From NCBI GenBank assembly GCA_021776915.1, contig JAIQZU010000081.1, forward strand, positions 124,001 through 188,000: a stretch of DNA of 64,000 nt, read 5' to 3'. Position 1 is the stretch's first letter, and each line of letters opens with the position of its first letter. This document shows, piece after piece, positions 40,792-50,698 of this stretch. A program made the position numbers and the translations under genes. The notes below the pieces were generated by a model that worked only from the letters and a program-made list of their open reading frames with translations, was not told where the DNA came from and did not search any database. The stretch is from Candidatus Scalindua sp. GTDB taxonomy: Bacteria; Planctomycetota; Brocadiia; Brocadiales; Scalinduaceae.

Positions 40792-41922
40792 TTAAAATTC
40801 TTTAAGTAATTTCTTCTTTTTGTAATCATAGTCCTCGTCAGTTATGAAACCTTCATCTCTCAATTCTAAATATACAGCCAGAATCTCTTTAATATTTTTT
40901 CCATTTTCACTTTGATCATTTTCTTCCAGAAGGTCTCTTTTCTTATGATCGTAATCAATATCACTGATGAATCCGTCCTCTTTTAGTTTGCGAAGTTCAT
41001 TAAATTTGTCTTTTATACTCTTTTCTTGTTTGCTGCCTAAAATTAATGTCTTTCTAAGCTCGTAATCTTCTTTGGTAATAAGGCCGGTAGTTTCCAGTTC
41101 CTTGAGTTCCAGGAGCTGGTCTGTAATACTCATTTGCTGTACAATGACAGGCTGGACACCAGAGACGGTTTGTGTAGTAAGAGATTGCTTCTCGTTTGGT
41201 TTCTCCTTCTTTTCGTAGTCCTCTTTACTTACAACCGTCCCTTCTTCTAAATCTATTACTAACCAATTACTATGTCCTGTCTTCAATCGTTGACCGGAAC
41301 GAAGGCTTATCTTCCAGAATGGGTTCATGGTGATGCTAAATGGATCAACAAATACTGGATCTTCTGTCTCTATAAATATATCTTTAATCCTATCTTTTTC
41401 TGTCGTGTCTTCATATTGAATCCTTGAAAAAACAACATTTAATTTGTTGTTAGAAATAAATAATCCGAATATGGTATATGCCTCTGATTTAAAAAACCCT
41501 TTTCCTATTCCATAACTCGAATTTACCAATATATATTGTGATGGAGATGCTTTCGTAAAAGCGTCTACTATGTGTGGTGTCAAATTTAATAATTCATTTT
41601 CCTGGAAAATATTCTGCCCCTTCCCCCATCCTATTATACCTTTTTCTTTATAATAGATAGAAGAAAGCACACCGGATAAAATATCCTTACTTAAATATTT
41701 TGGATGATCAAGAATTGCCTTTGGGGCGCCTTTTGTACTCTTTGCTTCTTCAAGTCTTATATATGTCTTGCCTTCATTAAATATATTACTATTCAGTCCT
41801 TGAGGTCGTGCTTGTCCCATGTTATTTAATAGATCCAGGCCTTGACAACCAAAAGCTACAGACAAAATAATAGATAACAAGAAGACGCTTATTTTCTTAT
41901 GCCACATTTTAATTGCTTTCAT
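40792..41922 (-). CDS. Lipoprotein with three C-terminal SHOCT-like motifs
   Basis: The 376-residue protein has a lipobox ending FGC at ~Cys26 and a ~190-residue unknown domain (HIVDAFTKASPSQYILVNSS, NVVFSRIQYEDT, SGQRLKTGHSNWLVIDLEEG). Three repeats of the short C-terminal SHOCT pattern follow: LKELETTGLITKEDYELRK, LRKLKEDGFISDIDYDHKK and LRDEGFITDEDYDYKKKKL. SHOCT motifs usually occur once and probably mediate oligomerisation. It is a paralogue of the product of 41932-42819, nine bases upstream. Function of the main domain unknown. Confidence 0.78.
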   Translation of the reverse strand: MKAIKMWHKKISVFLLSIILSVAFGCQGLDLLNNMGQARPQGLNSNIFNEGKTYIRLEEAKSTKGAPKAILDHPKYLSKDILSGVLSSIYYKEKGIIGWGKGQNIFQENELLNLTPHIVDAFTKASPSQYILVNSSYGIGKGFFKSEAYTIFGLFISNNKLNVVFSRIQYEDTTEKDRIKDIFIETEDPVFVDPFSITMNPFWKISLRSGQRLKTGHSNWLVIDLEEGTVVSKEDYEKKEKPNEKQSLTTQTVSGVQPVIVQQMSITDQLLELKELETTGLITKEDYELRKTLILGSKQEKSIKDKFNELRKLKEDGFISDIDYDHKKRDLLEENDQSENGKNIKEILAVYLELRDEGFITDEDYDYKKKKLLKEF

Positions 41923-41931
41923 CCATAAATA

Positions 41932-42819
41932 TTAAAATTTGTTCAAAAGCTCTTTCTTCTTTGCTTCATAATCTTTTTCTGAAATTAACTCATCATCTCT
42001 CAGGCCTCTTAATTCCATTAATTTTTCCCGTACACCTTGATATTTCTTCTTTTCTTCGATGAAGTTCTTGTCAGTTCTTACTTTTTTCTCAATAGCGCTT
42101 ATGTTACTGCCTGTTTGGATTGAATTATTACCACTATCCTCGCTATCACTTTCGGCAACGCCAAACAGACTACTGCCCAGATCAATAATAAGCCAGTTTT
42201 TACGTCCACTTGCAAGTCTCTGCCCTCCCATCGGAACAAGGCTCCAGGAAGAGCTTCTCTTTACATCCAGCGGATCTTTAAACTTATCTTTATTGCTTTT
42301 TCTGAATGCCCTGCCATCAGTGAGATTTTTTTTACTCTGGATTGTACTAAAAACAATGTTGAGGTCGCTATCTGTTATAAACATGCTGAAATAACTTTGG
42401 CGATCAGACAGAAGTACCTTGTCAGAAGTAGAAAAAACTAAAATATCCTGAGAATCAGTAGCCATTGAAAATGCACTTATAATGGGCGGTATGATAGCCT
42501 GCAACTCTTCCTGCCTGAATAATTTCCTTCTACCTGTGCTACCCTTGATTAATGATCTTTGTTTGTAATAAATGGACGAAAAGATATTCGCAAGTCCTGA
42601 TCCCGTAAAGTAGTATGGATGTTTAAAGTTTTTCTTTATTACGTTTCCCTGTTCATCAAGTTCTTCTCGTATTTCGACAGAAGCATTCTGGTCATTGATT
42701 GTTGCGCCAACTATGTTACTTTTCTTATTAATTTTTTTAGCTGGCAAGAGAGTACAGCCAGATATCAGTATTATCAATAAAAGTGAAGATACAAATTTCA
42801 GGGCAGTATAATGTTTCAT
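41932..42819 (-). CDS. Lipoprotein paralogue with one SHOCT-like motif
   Basis: The ~295-residue protein has lipobox ISGC near residue 21, then the same domain as its neighbour: IISAFSMATDSQDILVFSTS, LNIVFSTIQSKKN, MGGQRLASGRKNWLIIDLG. It ends in one SHOCT motif, LRGLRDDELISEKDYEAKK. The start is set at 42819 (MKHYTALKFVSSLLL) because the more upstream start at 42864 would run into radA and add a non-signal-like tail. It is between radA and its paralogue on the same strand, so it may share their transcript. Confidence 0.75.
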   Translation of the reverse strand: MKHYTALKFVSSLLLIILISGCTLLPAKKINKKSNIVGATINDQNASVEIREELDEQGNVIKKNFKHPYYFTGSGLANIFSSIYYKQRSLIKGSTGRRKLFRQEELQAIIPPIISAFSMATDSQDILVFSTSDKVLLSDRQSYFSMFITDSDLNIVFSTIQSKKNLTDGRAFRKSNKDKFKDPLDVKRSSSWSLVPMGGQRLASGRKNWLIIDLGSSLFGVAESDSEDSGNNSIQTGSNISAIEKKVRTDKNFIEEKKKYQGVREKLMELRGLRDDELISEKDYEAKKKELLNKF

Positions 42820-42835
42820 AAAAGAATACTCGTCA

Positions 42836-44191
42836 TTAACAGATTTTATCAATTGCTTCTGCAAGAGAAGACACCTCGGTAATATTTAGAGATTTTATTT
42901 CTGACGTATCATTTGAATTGTCCTTTGGGACAATGGCATTTTTAAATCCTAACCTTTCCGCTTCTTTCAATCTGCTACTAAATTGGTTCGCCCCTCTAAT
43001 TTCACCGCCCAAACCTAATTCACCAATAATGATTGTATCACCAGGTATTGCCACGTCCTTGAAGCTGGATGCAATCGCAATCGCAATTCCAAGGTCTGCT
43101 GCCGGTTCGTCGATTTTTACACCGCCAACAACATTCACAAAAATATCATTTCCTCCTAAGAGAAGGCCGGTTCTTTTTTCCAGCACGGCTATTATCATAG
43201 CAACTCTGTTATAGTCTGCACCACTTACTTTACGTTCCGGAGTACCGAAACTTGACCTGGTTACAAGCGCCTGCACCTCTACAAGAAGGGCTCTTGTACC
43301 CTCAATACAAGAGATAATCGAAGACCCTGAGACCAGGTTTTGTGTTCTGGAGAGAAACATTTCTGAAGGATCTCTAACCTCCCTGAGTCCGTGGTTGCGC
43401 ATCTCGAAAATTCCTATCTCATTTGTAGGTCCAAAGCGATTCTTTACCGCCCTTAATATCCTGAATGACATGAATTTTTCGCCTTCAAAGTACAGTACTG
43501 TATCGACCAGATGTTCTAATACTTTGGGACCGGCAATTACTCCTTGTTTTGTAACATGTCCTACTAAAAAAACTGAAGATTCAGTTTTTTTAGATATTTG
43601 AATTAGTTCATTAGCACATTGCCTTACTTGTGAAACAGTTCCCGGAGAGGATTCGAGAACCGGCTTGAACATAGCTTGTACTGAGTCAATTATGACAAGT
43701 TTAGGGCTGGTTTTTTTGATGTGTTCAAGGATAACATCTAAATTGTTTTCTGCAACCAAAAAAATATTCTTAGAAGATACATTGAGCCTGTCCGCTCGTA
43801 ATTTTATTTGTGCGGCCGATTCTTCCCCTGTTACGTACAAGGATACGAAACCCTGCTCACTGAATTTTTGACATATTTGTAACAGGAGAGTTGATTTCCC
43901 TATTCCAGGCGTGCCCCCAACCAAAACTGCAGAGCCTGCCACGATACCACCGCCGAGGATTCTGTCAAACTCTTCAATGTTGGTATTGGTCCTAAGCTTG
44001 CTTATCGTTTTTACGTCTGATATACGGGTAGGGTTCTCTATATCATATTCCGGGATGATGTGGACATATCTTGATTCGCATTTCTCTTCTGTCATTGAAT
44101 CCCACTCATCACAACCGGAGCATCTACCTACCCATCTACTGGTTCTCCATCCACATTCCGAGCAGACATAAACAGTACCGGATTTTGTCAT
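42836..44191 (-). CDS. radA: DNA repair protein RadA/Sms
   Basis: The 451-residue RecA-like branch-migration helicase has an N-terminal zinc finger CSECG...CSGCDEWDSM, Walker A GGTPGIGKST near residue 89, Walker B VIIDSVQAM, the RadA-specific KNRFGPTNEIGIFEM and a C-terminal Lon-type domain (GGVKIDEPAADLGIAIAIAS). It processes recombination intermediates. It is downstream of the clpC terminator, so it probably has its own promoter in the 44192-44260 gap. Confidence 0.94.
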   Translation of the reverse strand: MTKSGTVYVCSECGWRTSRWVGRCSGCDEWDSMTEEKCESRYVHIIPEYDIENPTRISDVKTISKLRTNTNIEEFDRILGGGIVAGSAVLVGGTPGIGKSTLLLQICQKFSEQGFVSLYVTGEESAAQIKLRADRLNVSSKNIFLVAENNLDVILEHIKKTSPKLVIIDSVQAMFKPVLESSPGTVSQVRQCANELIQISKKTESSVFLVGHVTKQGVIAGPKVLEHLVDTVLYFEGEKFMSFRILRAVKNRFGPTNEIGIFEMRNHGLREVRDPSEMFLSRTQNLVSGSSIISCIEGTRALLVEVQALVTRSSFGTPERKVSGADYNRVAMIIAVLEKRTGLLLGGNDIFVNVVGGVKIDEPAADLGIAIAIASSFKDVAIPGDTIIIGELGLGGEIRGANQFSSRLKEAERLGFKNAIVPKDNSNDTSEIKSLNITEVSSLAEAIDKIC

Positions 44192-44260
44192 AATATAACT
44201 TTATTTTCTCTCATTTCATTTTATAATTATCACAAGATAGCTGTGTTCTTGCAAGCAATA

Positions 44261-44288
44261 AAAAAAGGGGCTTAAAAGCCCCTTTTTT
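44261..44288 (-). terminator. Symmetrical intrinsic terminator after clpC
   Basis: GGGGCTT and AAGCCCC pair around an AA loop, with six A before and six T after (AAAAAA...TTTTTT), so it works in both directions. It lies 35 bp downstream of the clpC stop on the minus strand, before radA. Confidence 0.9.
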
Positions 44289-44322
44289 AAATATGCACTC
44301 AATTTGTTATACTACTGTTCAA

Positions 44323-46800
44323 TTATTCGCTATTCGAATCAGTTGTAACTAATTCTTCCTTTACCTCTACCTCTGCCTTTTCAAAAATCAGTTTTCCTTC
44401 CTTCAGTTTTACCTTAATAGAGTCGTTATCTTTGAACCGGCCTCTGAGTATTTCTTCAGAAAGCGGGTCTTCTATTAAGTTTTCTATGGTTCTATGAAGC
44501 GGTCTTGCACCATAATTTGGTTTAAAGCTCTTATCAATAAGAAAGTCTATTGCTTCCTTGGTTATTGAAAGCTTTATATTATAATTGTTAAGCCTCGAAC
44601 GTATACTTTCTAATTCGATCTCTACAATCTTTCTCAGATCGTCCTTTGTAAGGTCTCTAAATACGGCAATATCGCTGATCCTGTTAATGAACTCCGGGCG
44701 AAAATGTTTTTCAACCGCCTGTAATAGTTGTTCTCGAATAGATTCATAAGACTGCTTTCCAGATGTTTTTTTGAACCCTAACGAGGCTGTATTTTTAATT
44801 ATGTCTCCACCAATGTTTGAAGTCATTATAATAATTACGTTGCGAAAATCAATATGACGCCCAAAACTGTCTGTTAATTTTCCTTCCTCCAGAACCTGTA
44901 ACAACATATTAAATACGTCTGAATGTGCTTTTTCTATTTCATCCAGGAGAACTACGGCGTAGGGACGTCTTCGTATTTTCTCCGTTAACTGTCCTCCTTC
45001 TTCAAAACCGACGTAGCCCGGAGGAGCGCCTATCAGTCTTGATACATTATGTTTTTCCATGTATTCAGACATATCTATTTGAATCAACGAATCTTCTTCT
45101 CCGAACAAAAACTTAGCCAGGGCTTTTGAGAGAAGTGTTTTTCCAACTCCTGATGGGCCTATAAAGATAAAGCTGGCACTAGGCCTGTTTGGGTTCTGTA
45201 GACCTGCCCTTGACCTTCTTACGGCCTTTGCTACAGCAGTGATAGCATTATCTTGTCCTATTACAGTTTTACGAAGTTCATTCTCGAGATTAAGCAGTCT
45301 CTTTGCTTCTTCTGCCTCCAAACGTTTGAGCGGTATGCCAGTCATGGTTGAAACTACTTCTGTGATAACTGCTTCATCAACAGTTCCGTCTATCTCCGTA
45401 CATTTCTCCCGCCATTCTTTTTCTACGTCACCCTTTTTCTTTTTTAATTTGTCCGCTTTATCTCTCAGCTTTGCCGCTCTCTCAAAATCCTGTAACGCCA
45501 CGGATTTATCTTTTTCCTTTTCGAGTTGGTCTATTTCTTTCTCTATATGCCTTAAATCAGGAGGATGCGTGGTTGCCTTTAATCTTACACGCGCACCCGC
45601 TTCATCAATAACGTCTATTGCCTTATCAGGCAAGAATCTTCCAGTGATATATCGTGTTGCATATTCTGTAGCAAATTTTAATGCTTCATCAGTTATTCGA
45701 ACCTTATGATGTGCTTCATATCTATCCCTTAGACCTTTTAAAATTTCAACGGTTTCTTCCTTAGAAGGCTGGTCAACTACTATTGTTTGAAATCTTCTTT
45801 CGAGCGCACCGTCTTTTTCAATGTATTTCCTGTATTCGTCAAGAGTAGTTGCGCCAACACACTGTATTTCTCCTCTGGAAAGAGCGGGCTTTAAAACATT
45901 AGAGGCATCGATTGCTCCTTCCGCACCTCCTGCACCTACTAATGTATGCAGCTCATCTATGAAGAGGATTATATTTTTTGCTCTACGAACTTCTCCCATT
46001 ACGGCTTTGATTCGCTCTTCGAATTGGCCTCGGTATTTTGTTCCTGCAACCATCATCGCCAAATCTAAAGCAACAATTCTTTTGTCACGCAAAAGCGCTG
46101 GAACAGCGCCACTCACCACAGCCTGCGCCAATCCTTCTACTATAGCCGTTTTTCCAACACCTGCTTCCCCCAGCAAAACAGGGTTGTTCTTTGTTCGACG
46201 ACTTAGAACCTGAATCAAGCGTTCAATAACTAACTGTCTGCCAATTACGGGATCCAGTTCCTGATCCTTTGCCTGTTGTGTTAAATCACGACCAAAGGAA
46301 TCAAGGGCAGGCGTCTTTGACTTTCCTCTTTTTTCTTCTTTGTCTTTAGAGCCTTGTGTTGTTTCCGCACCTAGAAGCTCGATTACTTCCTCTTTTACAC
46401 CATCTAATTTTACGCCTAAATTTAACAATACTTGCGCTGCAACACCTTCCTGTTCCCTGAGTAACCCAAGCAATTGATGTTCGGTGCCTATGTAGTTATG
46501 CCCCATAGCCTTTGCTTCTTCCATAGCGTATTCTAATACTTTCTTTACCCTTGGAGTGAAAGGCAATTGCCCAACTGAGACCAGGTCCGGCCCAGCTTGA
46601 ACTATCTTTTCTACTTCCATGCGTATCTTTTTCAAATCGATATCTAAATTTTGTAAGACATTTGCGGCTACGCCACTACCTTCTTTTACCAAACCAAGTA
46701 AAATATGCTCTGTCCCTATATATTCATGATTAAATCTCTTTGCTTCCTCTCTTGCGAGAGCCATCACTTTCCTTGCTCTATCGGTAAATTTATCGAACAT
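44323..46800 (-). CDS. clpC: ATP-dependent protease ATPase subunit ClpC
   Basis: The 825-residue Hsp100 unfoldase has tandem ClpN repeats ([11 protein letters not shown] near residue 27, [11 protein letters not shown] near 102), AAA-1 with Walker [10 protein letters not shown], a middle domain with a UVR-like coiled coil ([19 protein letters not shown]) and AAA-2 with GPSGVGKT. It ends in an acidic tail, [10 protein letters not shown]. It unfolds substrates for ClpP, which is not in the window. It is last in the order mcsA-mcsB-clpC, as in Firmicutes, and supports arginine-phosphorylation-marked degradation. Confidence 0.95.
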   Translation of the reverse strand: MFDKFTDRARKVMALAREEAKRFNHEYIGTEHILLGLVKEGSGVAANVLQNLDIDLKKIRMEVEKIVQAGPDLVSVGQLPFTPRVKKVLEYAMEEAKAMGHNYIGTEHQLLGLLREQEGVAAQVLLNLGVKLDGVKEEVIELLGAETTQGSKDKEEKRGKSKTPALDSFGRDLTQQAKDQELDPVIGRQLVIERLIQVLSRRTKNNPVLLGEAGVGKTAIVEGLAQAVVSGAVPALLRDKRIVALDLAMMVAGTKYRGQFEERIKAVMGEVRRAKNIILFIDELHTLVGAGGAEGAIDASNVLKPALSRGEIQCVGATTLDEYRKYIEKDGALERRFQTIVVDQPSKEETVEILKGLRDRYEAHHKVRITDEALKFATEYATRYITGRFLPDKAIDVIDEAGARVRLKATTHPPDLRHIEKEIDQLEKEKDKSVALQDFERAAKLRDKADKLKKKKGDVEKEWREKCTEIDGTVDEAVITEVVSTMTGIPLKRLEAEEAKRLLNLENELRKTVIGQDNAITAVAKAVRRSRAGLQNPNRPSASFIFIGPSGVGKTLLSKALAKFLFGEEDSLIQIDMSEYMEKHNVSRLIGAPPGYVGFEEGGQLTEKIRRRPYAVVLLDEIEKAHSDVFNMLLQVLEEGKLTDSFGRHIDFRNVIIIMTSNIGGDIIKNTASLGFKKTSGKQSYESIREQLLQAVEKHFRPEFINRISDIAVFRDLTKDDLRKIVEIELESIRSRLNNYNIKLSITKEAIDFLIDKSFKPNYGARPLHRTIENLIEDPLSEEILRGRFKDNDSIKVKLKEGKLIFEKAEVEVKEELVTTDSNSE

Positions 46801-46817
46801 TTTTTGCCACCTTTTTT

Positions 46818-47870
46818 TTATAAACCGTCAAGCCTCTTTCTTACATAAGAGGCCCGGATAATATTTCTTTGTGTAGAGTCTAATTCACAGCCCTGCAATT
46901 TCTGCAAATGCCCTGGAAGTGTCAGGACAAAGAGTTCATTAAGGGTTTGCATCTCGATCTCATCTATTAGACCAATGTTAACACCCATGCGCACCTGTGA
47001 AAGTAACTGTAGTATTTCTTCAGAGGTTATCATTCGAGCGGCCTTAAGCATACCGTATGACCTCCAAATCCTATCTTCCAGCTGGTCCTTGCTTTCTAAA
47101 ACTAAAGCTTTTCTGGCCATCCTTTCATAGCTTGTAATACGGGGTATCACACTTTCAATTATGGATATTATTTCCTTCTCAGATTTTCCCAATGCAAACT
47201 GATTTGAAATTTGATACAAATCTCCAGAGACTTTCGTCCCCTCTCCATATAGGCCTCTGACTACCAAACCGAGTTTTCCTACAGCATTGAATACCTTTTC
47301 AATGTGCTTTGTCATGCCAAGTGCCGGGAGATGTAACATTACAGAAACCCGCATGCCTGTACCAACATTTGTCGGGCATGCAGTCAGGTATCCAAACCTT
47401 GCAGAAAATGCAAAATTTAAGCTTTTTCCCAGGACATTGTCAATTTCGTCAGTTGTCTCCCATGTATTTTTTAGCTCAAAACCTGAGTGGATTACCTGGA
47501 TTCTGAGATGGTCTTCTTCGTTTATCATCAAGCTAATAGTTTCTGCTTTCCCGAACGCAACACCTCTTTCTCCTTCACCCTCAGCATGTTCCTTGCTGAT
47601 CAGGTGTCTTTCAACCAAGAGCAACTTGTCGACCGGAGTCGCATTGCTCAAATTTACATAAGATATATCTTGTGTTATATTGCTTTCGACTATAGTCGTT
47701 CTAAGTAAGGATTCTATTTCTTTTCTTTGTTTTAAATTAGCACGTGAAAGGAAAGGAAACCCGGCAATATTTCTCGCCAAGCGAATCCTGCTACTTATTA
47801 CAATATCAGATTCCTTGCCGGTACCCCTGAGCCACTCACCCGTTTTGTCTGAAAGATCTTTAATCTCCAT
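46818..47870 (-). CDS. mcsB: Protein-arginine kinase McsB
   Basis: The ~350-residue phosphagen-kinase-fold enzyme phosphorylates arginines in proteins, marking them for ClpC. Motifs: ESDIVISSRIRLARN at the start, TDEIDNVLG, the catalytic CPTNVGTGMRVSVMLHLP and DRIWRSYGMLKAARM. I favour the ATG at 47870, since an AGGA lies ten bases upstream; upstream ATGs at 47879 and 47894 remain possible and would overlap mcsA further. Between mcsA and clpC, with 17 bp to clpC. Confidence 0.92.
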   Translation of the reverse strand: MEIKDLSDKTGEWLRGTGKESDIVISSRIRLARNIAGFPFLSRANLKQRKEIESLLRTTIVESNITQDISYVNLSNATPVDKLLLVERHLISKEHAEGEGERGVAFGKAETISLMINEEDHLRIQVIHSGFELKNTWETTDEIDNVLGKSLNFAFSARFGYLTACPTNVGTGMRVSVMLHLPALGMTKHIEKVFNAVGKLGLVVRGLYGEGTKVSGDLYQISNQFALGKSEKEIISIIESVIPRITSYERMARKALVLESKDQLEDRIWRSYGMLKAARMITSEEILQLLSQVRMGVNIGLIDEIEMQTLNELFVLTLPGHLQKLQGCELDSTQRNIIRASYVRKRLDGL

Positions 47871-48360
47871 CTTCAACATTTCCTGAAAGTTCATAAATTT
47901 TATCTCTTAATTCAGCCGCTTTTTCGTAATCTTCTTTTTCTACTGCTTCATTTAATTCCTTCCGTAATTGTATCAGTTCGTTTTTCTTGATAATTTCTGC
48001 GCCAGCATTTGCAGGCACTTTCCCCACATGCTGAGAGCTGCCATGCATCCTTTCAATAAGAGGTAAAAGCCCTTTCTTAAATACATTATAATCCATGGGG
48101 CAGCCCAGACGGCCTTGAGACCTGAACTCCAGATAAGAAAGTCCGCATACAGGACAAGTCGTTTTTGACATTTCTCTTATTTCTGGAGATACCTGGTTGA
48201 TAAGACTTGTTAAAATATCAGATGGGGAAGGGGCTTTAGGGAAATGATTTGTAACATTTTGAGCGCAGTCCTCACAGAAATGCCTTTCTTTCTTCTCATT
48301 TTCTACAATTTCGGTGAGATGTACTGTTGCCAGTTTTTTATTACATGATTCACATTTCAT
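47860..48360 (-). CDS. mcsA: McsB activator McsA (zinc and UVR protein)
   Basis: The ~166-residue protein has two zinc-binding CxxC groups at the N-terminus (CESCNKK..., HFCEDCAQN), two more (CPVCGLSY, LGCPMDY) and a C-terminal UVR motif (EAVEKEDYEKAAELRDKI). McsA activates McsB in Gram-positive bacteria. The ATG at 48360 is preferred over a TTG at 48369 because AAGGAG at 48370-48375 is nine bases upstream. The 3' end overlaps mcsB. No ctsR-like repressor gene is adjacent. Confidence 0.9.
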   Translation of the reverse strand: MKCESCNKKLATVHLTEIVENEKKERHFCEDCAQNVTNHFPKAPSPSDILTSLINQVSPEIREMSKTTCPVCGLSYLEFRSQGRLGCPMDYNVFKKGLLPLIERMHGSSQHVGKVPANAGAEIIKKNELIQLRKELNEAVEKEDYEKAAELRDKIYELSGNVEDGD

Positions 48361-48382
48361 TATATGCAACTCCTTGAAGTTT

Positions 48383-49687
48383 TCATTTCTTTGTCCATTT
48401 TAATATTTCCATAACCTCTCCTAGAGAAGTCTTTCCCTGGGATATTTCTTCACGGATCCTGTTTTCTTTTTCCAGCCAATCCATTGCGTGGTTAGCCATT
48501 TCTTTTGCTTCACGCCTTGGTATGACAATTAAACCGTCACTGTCGCCAACAATCCAATCGCCATTATTTATTGTAATACCTGAAATATTTAAGGGTATGC
48601 CTATCTCGCCAAAACCTTTAGGCTCTCCTGCATTTGGCATTACCAGTTTTGCAAATGTAGGGAATTTTAATTTTCTGATCTCGCTACTATCTCGAACTGC
48701 ACCGTTTACGACAACCCCCCCAAGTTCTCTCTGTATAGCGCTATGCGTAGCAAGCTCTCCCCATACGGCAGGGCCTACACCTCCGGAATCAATGACTATT
48801 ATGTTTCCTTTTTCAGCTCTATCTATTGCCTCAACAGTTTTTGCCCAGTCACCAGGGTATGTCCGAACAGTTACTGCCTGTCCGACCATCTTAGTTTCCA
48901 AGCTTATACATTTGAGCCCAGTGATTCCTTTTAGACGATGACTGCCGTCTGATATATTTGCGGTAGAAACCTTCTCTAGTATTTCGTGTATATTGCCGTT
49001 TGCAGCTCTTTTAAAAAAATCTGCGGCTATCCGCTCACGACTTGATATAGCTTTTTTTAAATTAGTAGTAGCGGTTCTTATGTTGGTTGCTTTGCTAATG
49101 GCACCGCCTACCACTATAATTTTTGCACCCGCATTTACTGCGTCAACTGCCGTTTCAGAATTAATTCCTCCTGCAACGGCAACAGGGATTTTAACCTTTG
49201 AGCAAATTTCCGAAAGTCTTTCAAAAGGATTATTACCCAGCATTTGCTCGTCTATAGCGGTATGAATACCTATAATGTCGGCTCCCCATTTCTCAGTATC
49301 TATTGCGCGTTTGACACAATCGTGAATTCCAAGGAAGTCGACTTCTATTTTTATTCCGTAATTTCTCCCTGCACTGATACACTCCTTTATAGTTGAGTCT
49401 GGCGCACTGCCCATAACGACCGCGATATCTGCTCCAGCCTTAGCGGCCGCTTCCATTTCCAGGCGGCCTGCATCCATTGTTTTCATGTCAGCAACTATCG
49501 TTGTTGTTGGAAACTCTTTCCGAAGTGTCCTGACAGAATCTAGCCCTTCGCTCTTAATCAGGGGAGTTCCCGCTTCAACCCATCCAACCCCTGCATCTAC
49601 AGCTTCTCTGGCTACTTTAACAGCGCGTCTTAAGTCAATAAAATCTAAAGCTAATTGAAGAATAGGAGTGTCTAAATTAATATTCAC
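48383..49687 (-). CDS. Fused 3-hexulose-6-phosphate synthase / RraA-like protein
   Basis: The 434-residue protein joins an orotidine-monophosphate-decarboxylase-fold domain (1-~215; QLALDFIDLRRAV, VADMKTMDAG, EVDFLGIHD, VAVAGGINSETA) to an RraA-like domain (~230-434; NISDGSHRLKG, DWAKTVEAIDRAEKGN, GGVVVNGAVRDSSEI). The first condenses formaldehyde with ribulose 5-phosphate in the RuMP pathway or, in reverse, makes pentose phosphate. The second resembles 4-hydroxy-4-methyl-2-oxoglutarate aldolase/RNase E regulators. This two-domain form is known in archaea and some bacteria. It is 22 bp upstream of mcsA, but its link to that operon may be incidental. Confidence 0.87.
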   Translation of the reverse strand: MNINLDTPILQLALDFIDLRRAVKVAREAVDAGVGWVEAGTPLIKSEGLDSVRTLRKEFPTTTIVADMKTMDAGRLEMEAAAKAGADIAVVMGSAPDSTIKECISAGRNYGIKIEVDFLGIHDCVKRAIDTEKWGADIIGIHTAIDEQMLGNNPFERLSEICSKVKIPVAVAGGINSETAVDAVNAGAKIIVVGGAISKATNIRTATTNLKKAISSRERIAADFFKRAANGNIHEILEKVSTANISDGSHRLKGITGLKCISLETKMVGQAVTVRTYPGDWAKTVEAIDRAEKGNIIVIDSGGVGPAVWGELATHSAIQRELGGVVVNGAVRDSSEIRKLKFPTFAKLVMPNAGEPKGFGEIGIPLNISGITINNGDWIVGDSDGLIVIPRREAKEMANHAMDWLEKENRIREEISQGKTSLGEVMEILKWTKK

Positions 49688-49709
49688 TTATGACTTGTAA
49701 AAGAACGGC

Positions 49710-50075
49710 TTATGCATAATATGCAGCTGCGCAATTTTCAGATTCCCATGTTTTTACTTTAGTAATAAGTATTTCTGGAGGTAACTTTTCGCTTAAGTTA
49801 TCATATATTACCTTTGAAACATTTTCCGTCGTGGGATTTTCTTGATTAAACTCTTCGAGTTCATTTAAATAAGAATGATCAAAACGAGAAAGTATCTCAT
49901 TTAGTGTCTTTTTCACAATCTTAAAATCCATAACCATACCCAGCTCGTTAAGTTTCTCCGATTTAAGCGTTACCTCTACCTTCCAGTTATGGCCATGCAG
50001 CTTTTCACATTCTCCCTCGTAACCCCGTAAATTATGAGCGCCGGCAAATGTTTTGTGAACAACTAATTCATACAT
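49710..50075 (-). CDS. queD: 6-carboxytetrahydropterin synthase
   Basis: The 121-residue QueD converts dihydroneopterin triphosphate to 6-carboxytetrahydropterin for queuosine/7-deazapurine synthesis. Zinc ligands His14, His27 and His29 and catalytic Cys23 (ECEKLHGHNW) are present, along with FDHSYLN and the Glu in VKTWESENCAAAY. Length is standard. Twenty-two bases separate it from the Hps-RraA gene, so they could be co-transcribed. Confidence 0.92.
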   Translation of the reverse strand: MYELVVHKTFAGAHNLRGYEGECEKLHGHNWKVEVTLKSEKLNELGMVMDFKIVKKTLNEILSRFDHSYLNELEEFNQENPTTENVSKVIYDNLSEKLPPEILITKVKTWESENCAAAYYA

Positions 50076-50218
50076 ATTAATTTTAATGCATAATACTTCT
50101 TATCGGCAACAACAGATAAATCCTTAGTTGTTAATTCTACTTTGCTTAATATGAAAGTCAAGCGTTTTTCTGAAGCCTGGAAGCCATTAAAGAGGTAATT
50201 TAGACGGAATCAATTTTA

Positions 50219-50698
50219 TTATAAAAATCTCAATGATGCAGCTAAAAACAATATTGTAAAGACCAATACAAGGGCAATTATCTGTAATATTTTCTTATAA
50301 ACAGGAGGTTGAATCAAGCAGGAACAATCTTCTTCCGTCTTCTCTTCCTTGATCAAAAAGGCATTTACACCATAGATAATAAAGAGGCAGATAGCCAGTA
50401 TAATCTTAATGCGGATTACAGTTTTATATGCTGTACTTGGGTCGGTTTCCGCAGCAGACATAAAGCCGTCAACCGAATTAAGGACTCCAGTAACAATAAG
50501 CACCCCTATTAATATGCCGACATAAACACGAAACCTTTCATGGACATCATTTGCAAATGTCCCTATTCCTGAAATTGATGAGCTTCTTCCCAACACCGGC
50601 CGTAATATTGCTACAAGAAAAATCATGCCCCCTACTAAGAGAGCTGCAGTAGAAAGATGAAGCCAGTGGTTAATTAAAATCAATTTATCAAGTATCAT
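50219..50698 (-). CDS. Four-TM membrane protein (CopD-like)
   Basis: The 159-residue protein has four TM segments (~12-32, 58-80, 95-115, 137-157). A conserved-looking NHWLHL lies in the first, and RFRVYVGILIGVLIVTGVLN in the second. Histidines in helix 1 and the overall layout resemble the CopD/DUF2269-type families that may bind haem or copper. A CSCL pair lies in the last loop. It has a long upstream region and no operon partner. Function uncertain. Confidence 0.6.
   Translation of the reverse strand: MILDKLILINHWLHLSTAALLVGGMIFLVAILRPVLGRSSSISGIGTFANDVHERFRVYVGILIGVLIVTGVLNSVDGFMSAAETDPSTAYKTVIRIKIILAICLFIIYGVNAFLIKEEKTEEDCSCLIQPPVYKKILQIIALVLVFTILFLAASLRFL

Noticed and set aside
45239..45709. 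Long plus-strand open frame opposite clpC
   Set aside because: Lies wholly within clpC on the other strand and reads as Ser/Phe/Leu-rich antisense text with no ribosome site.
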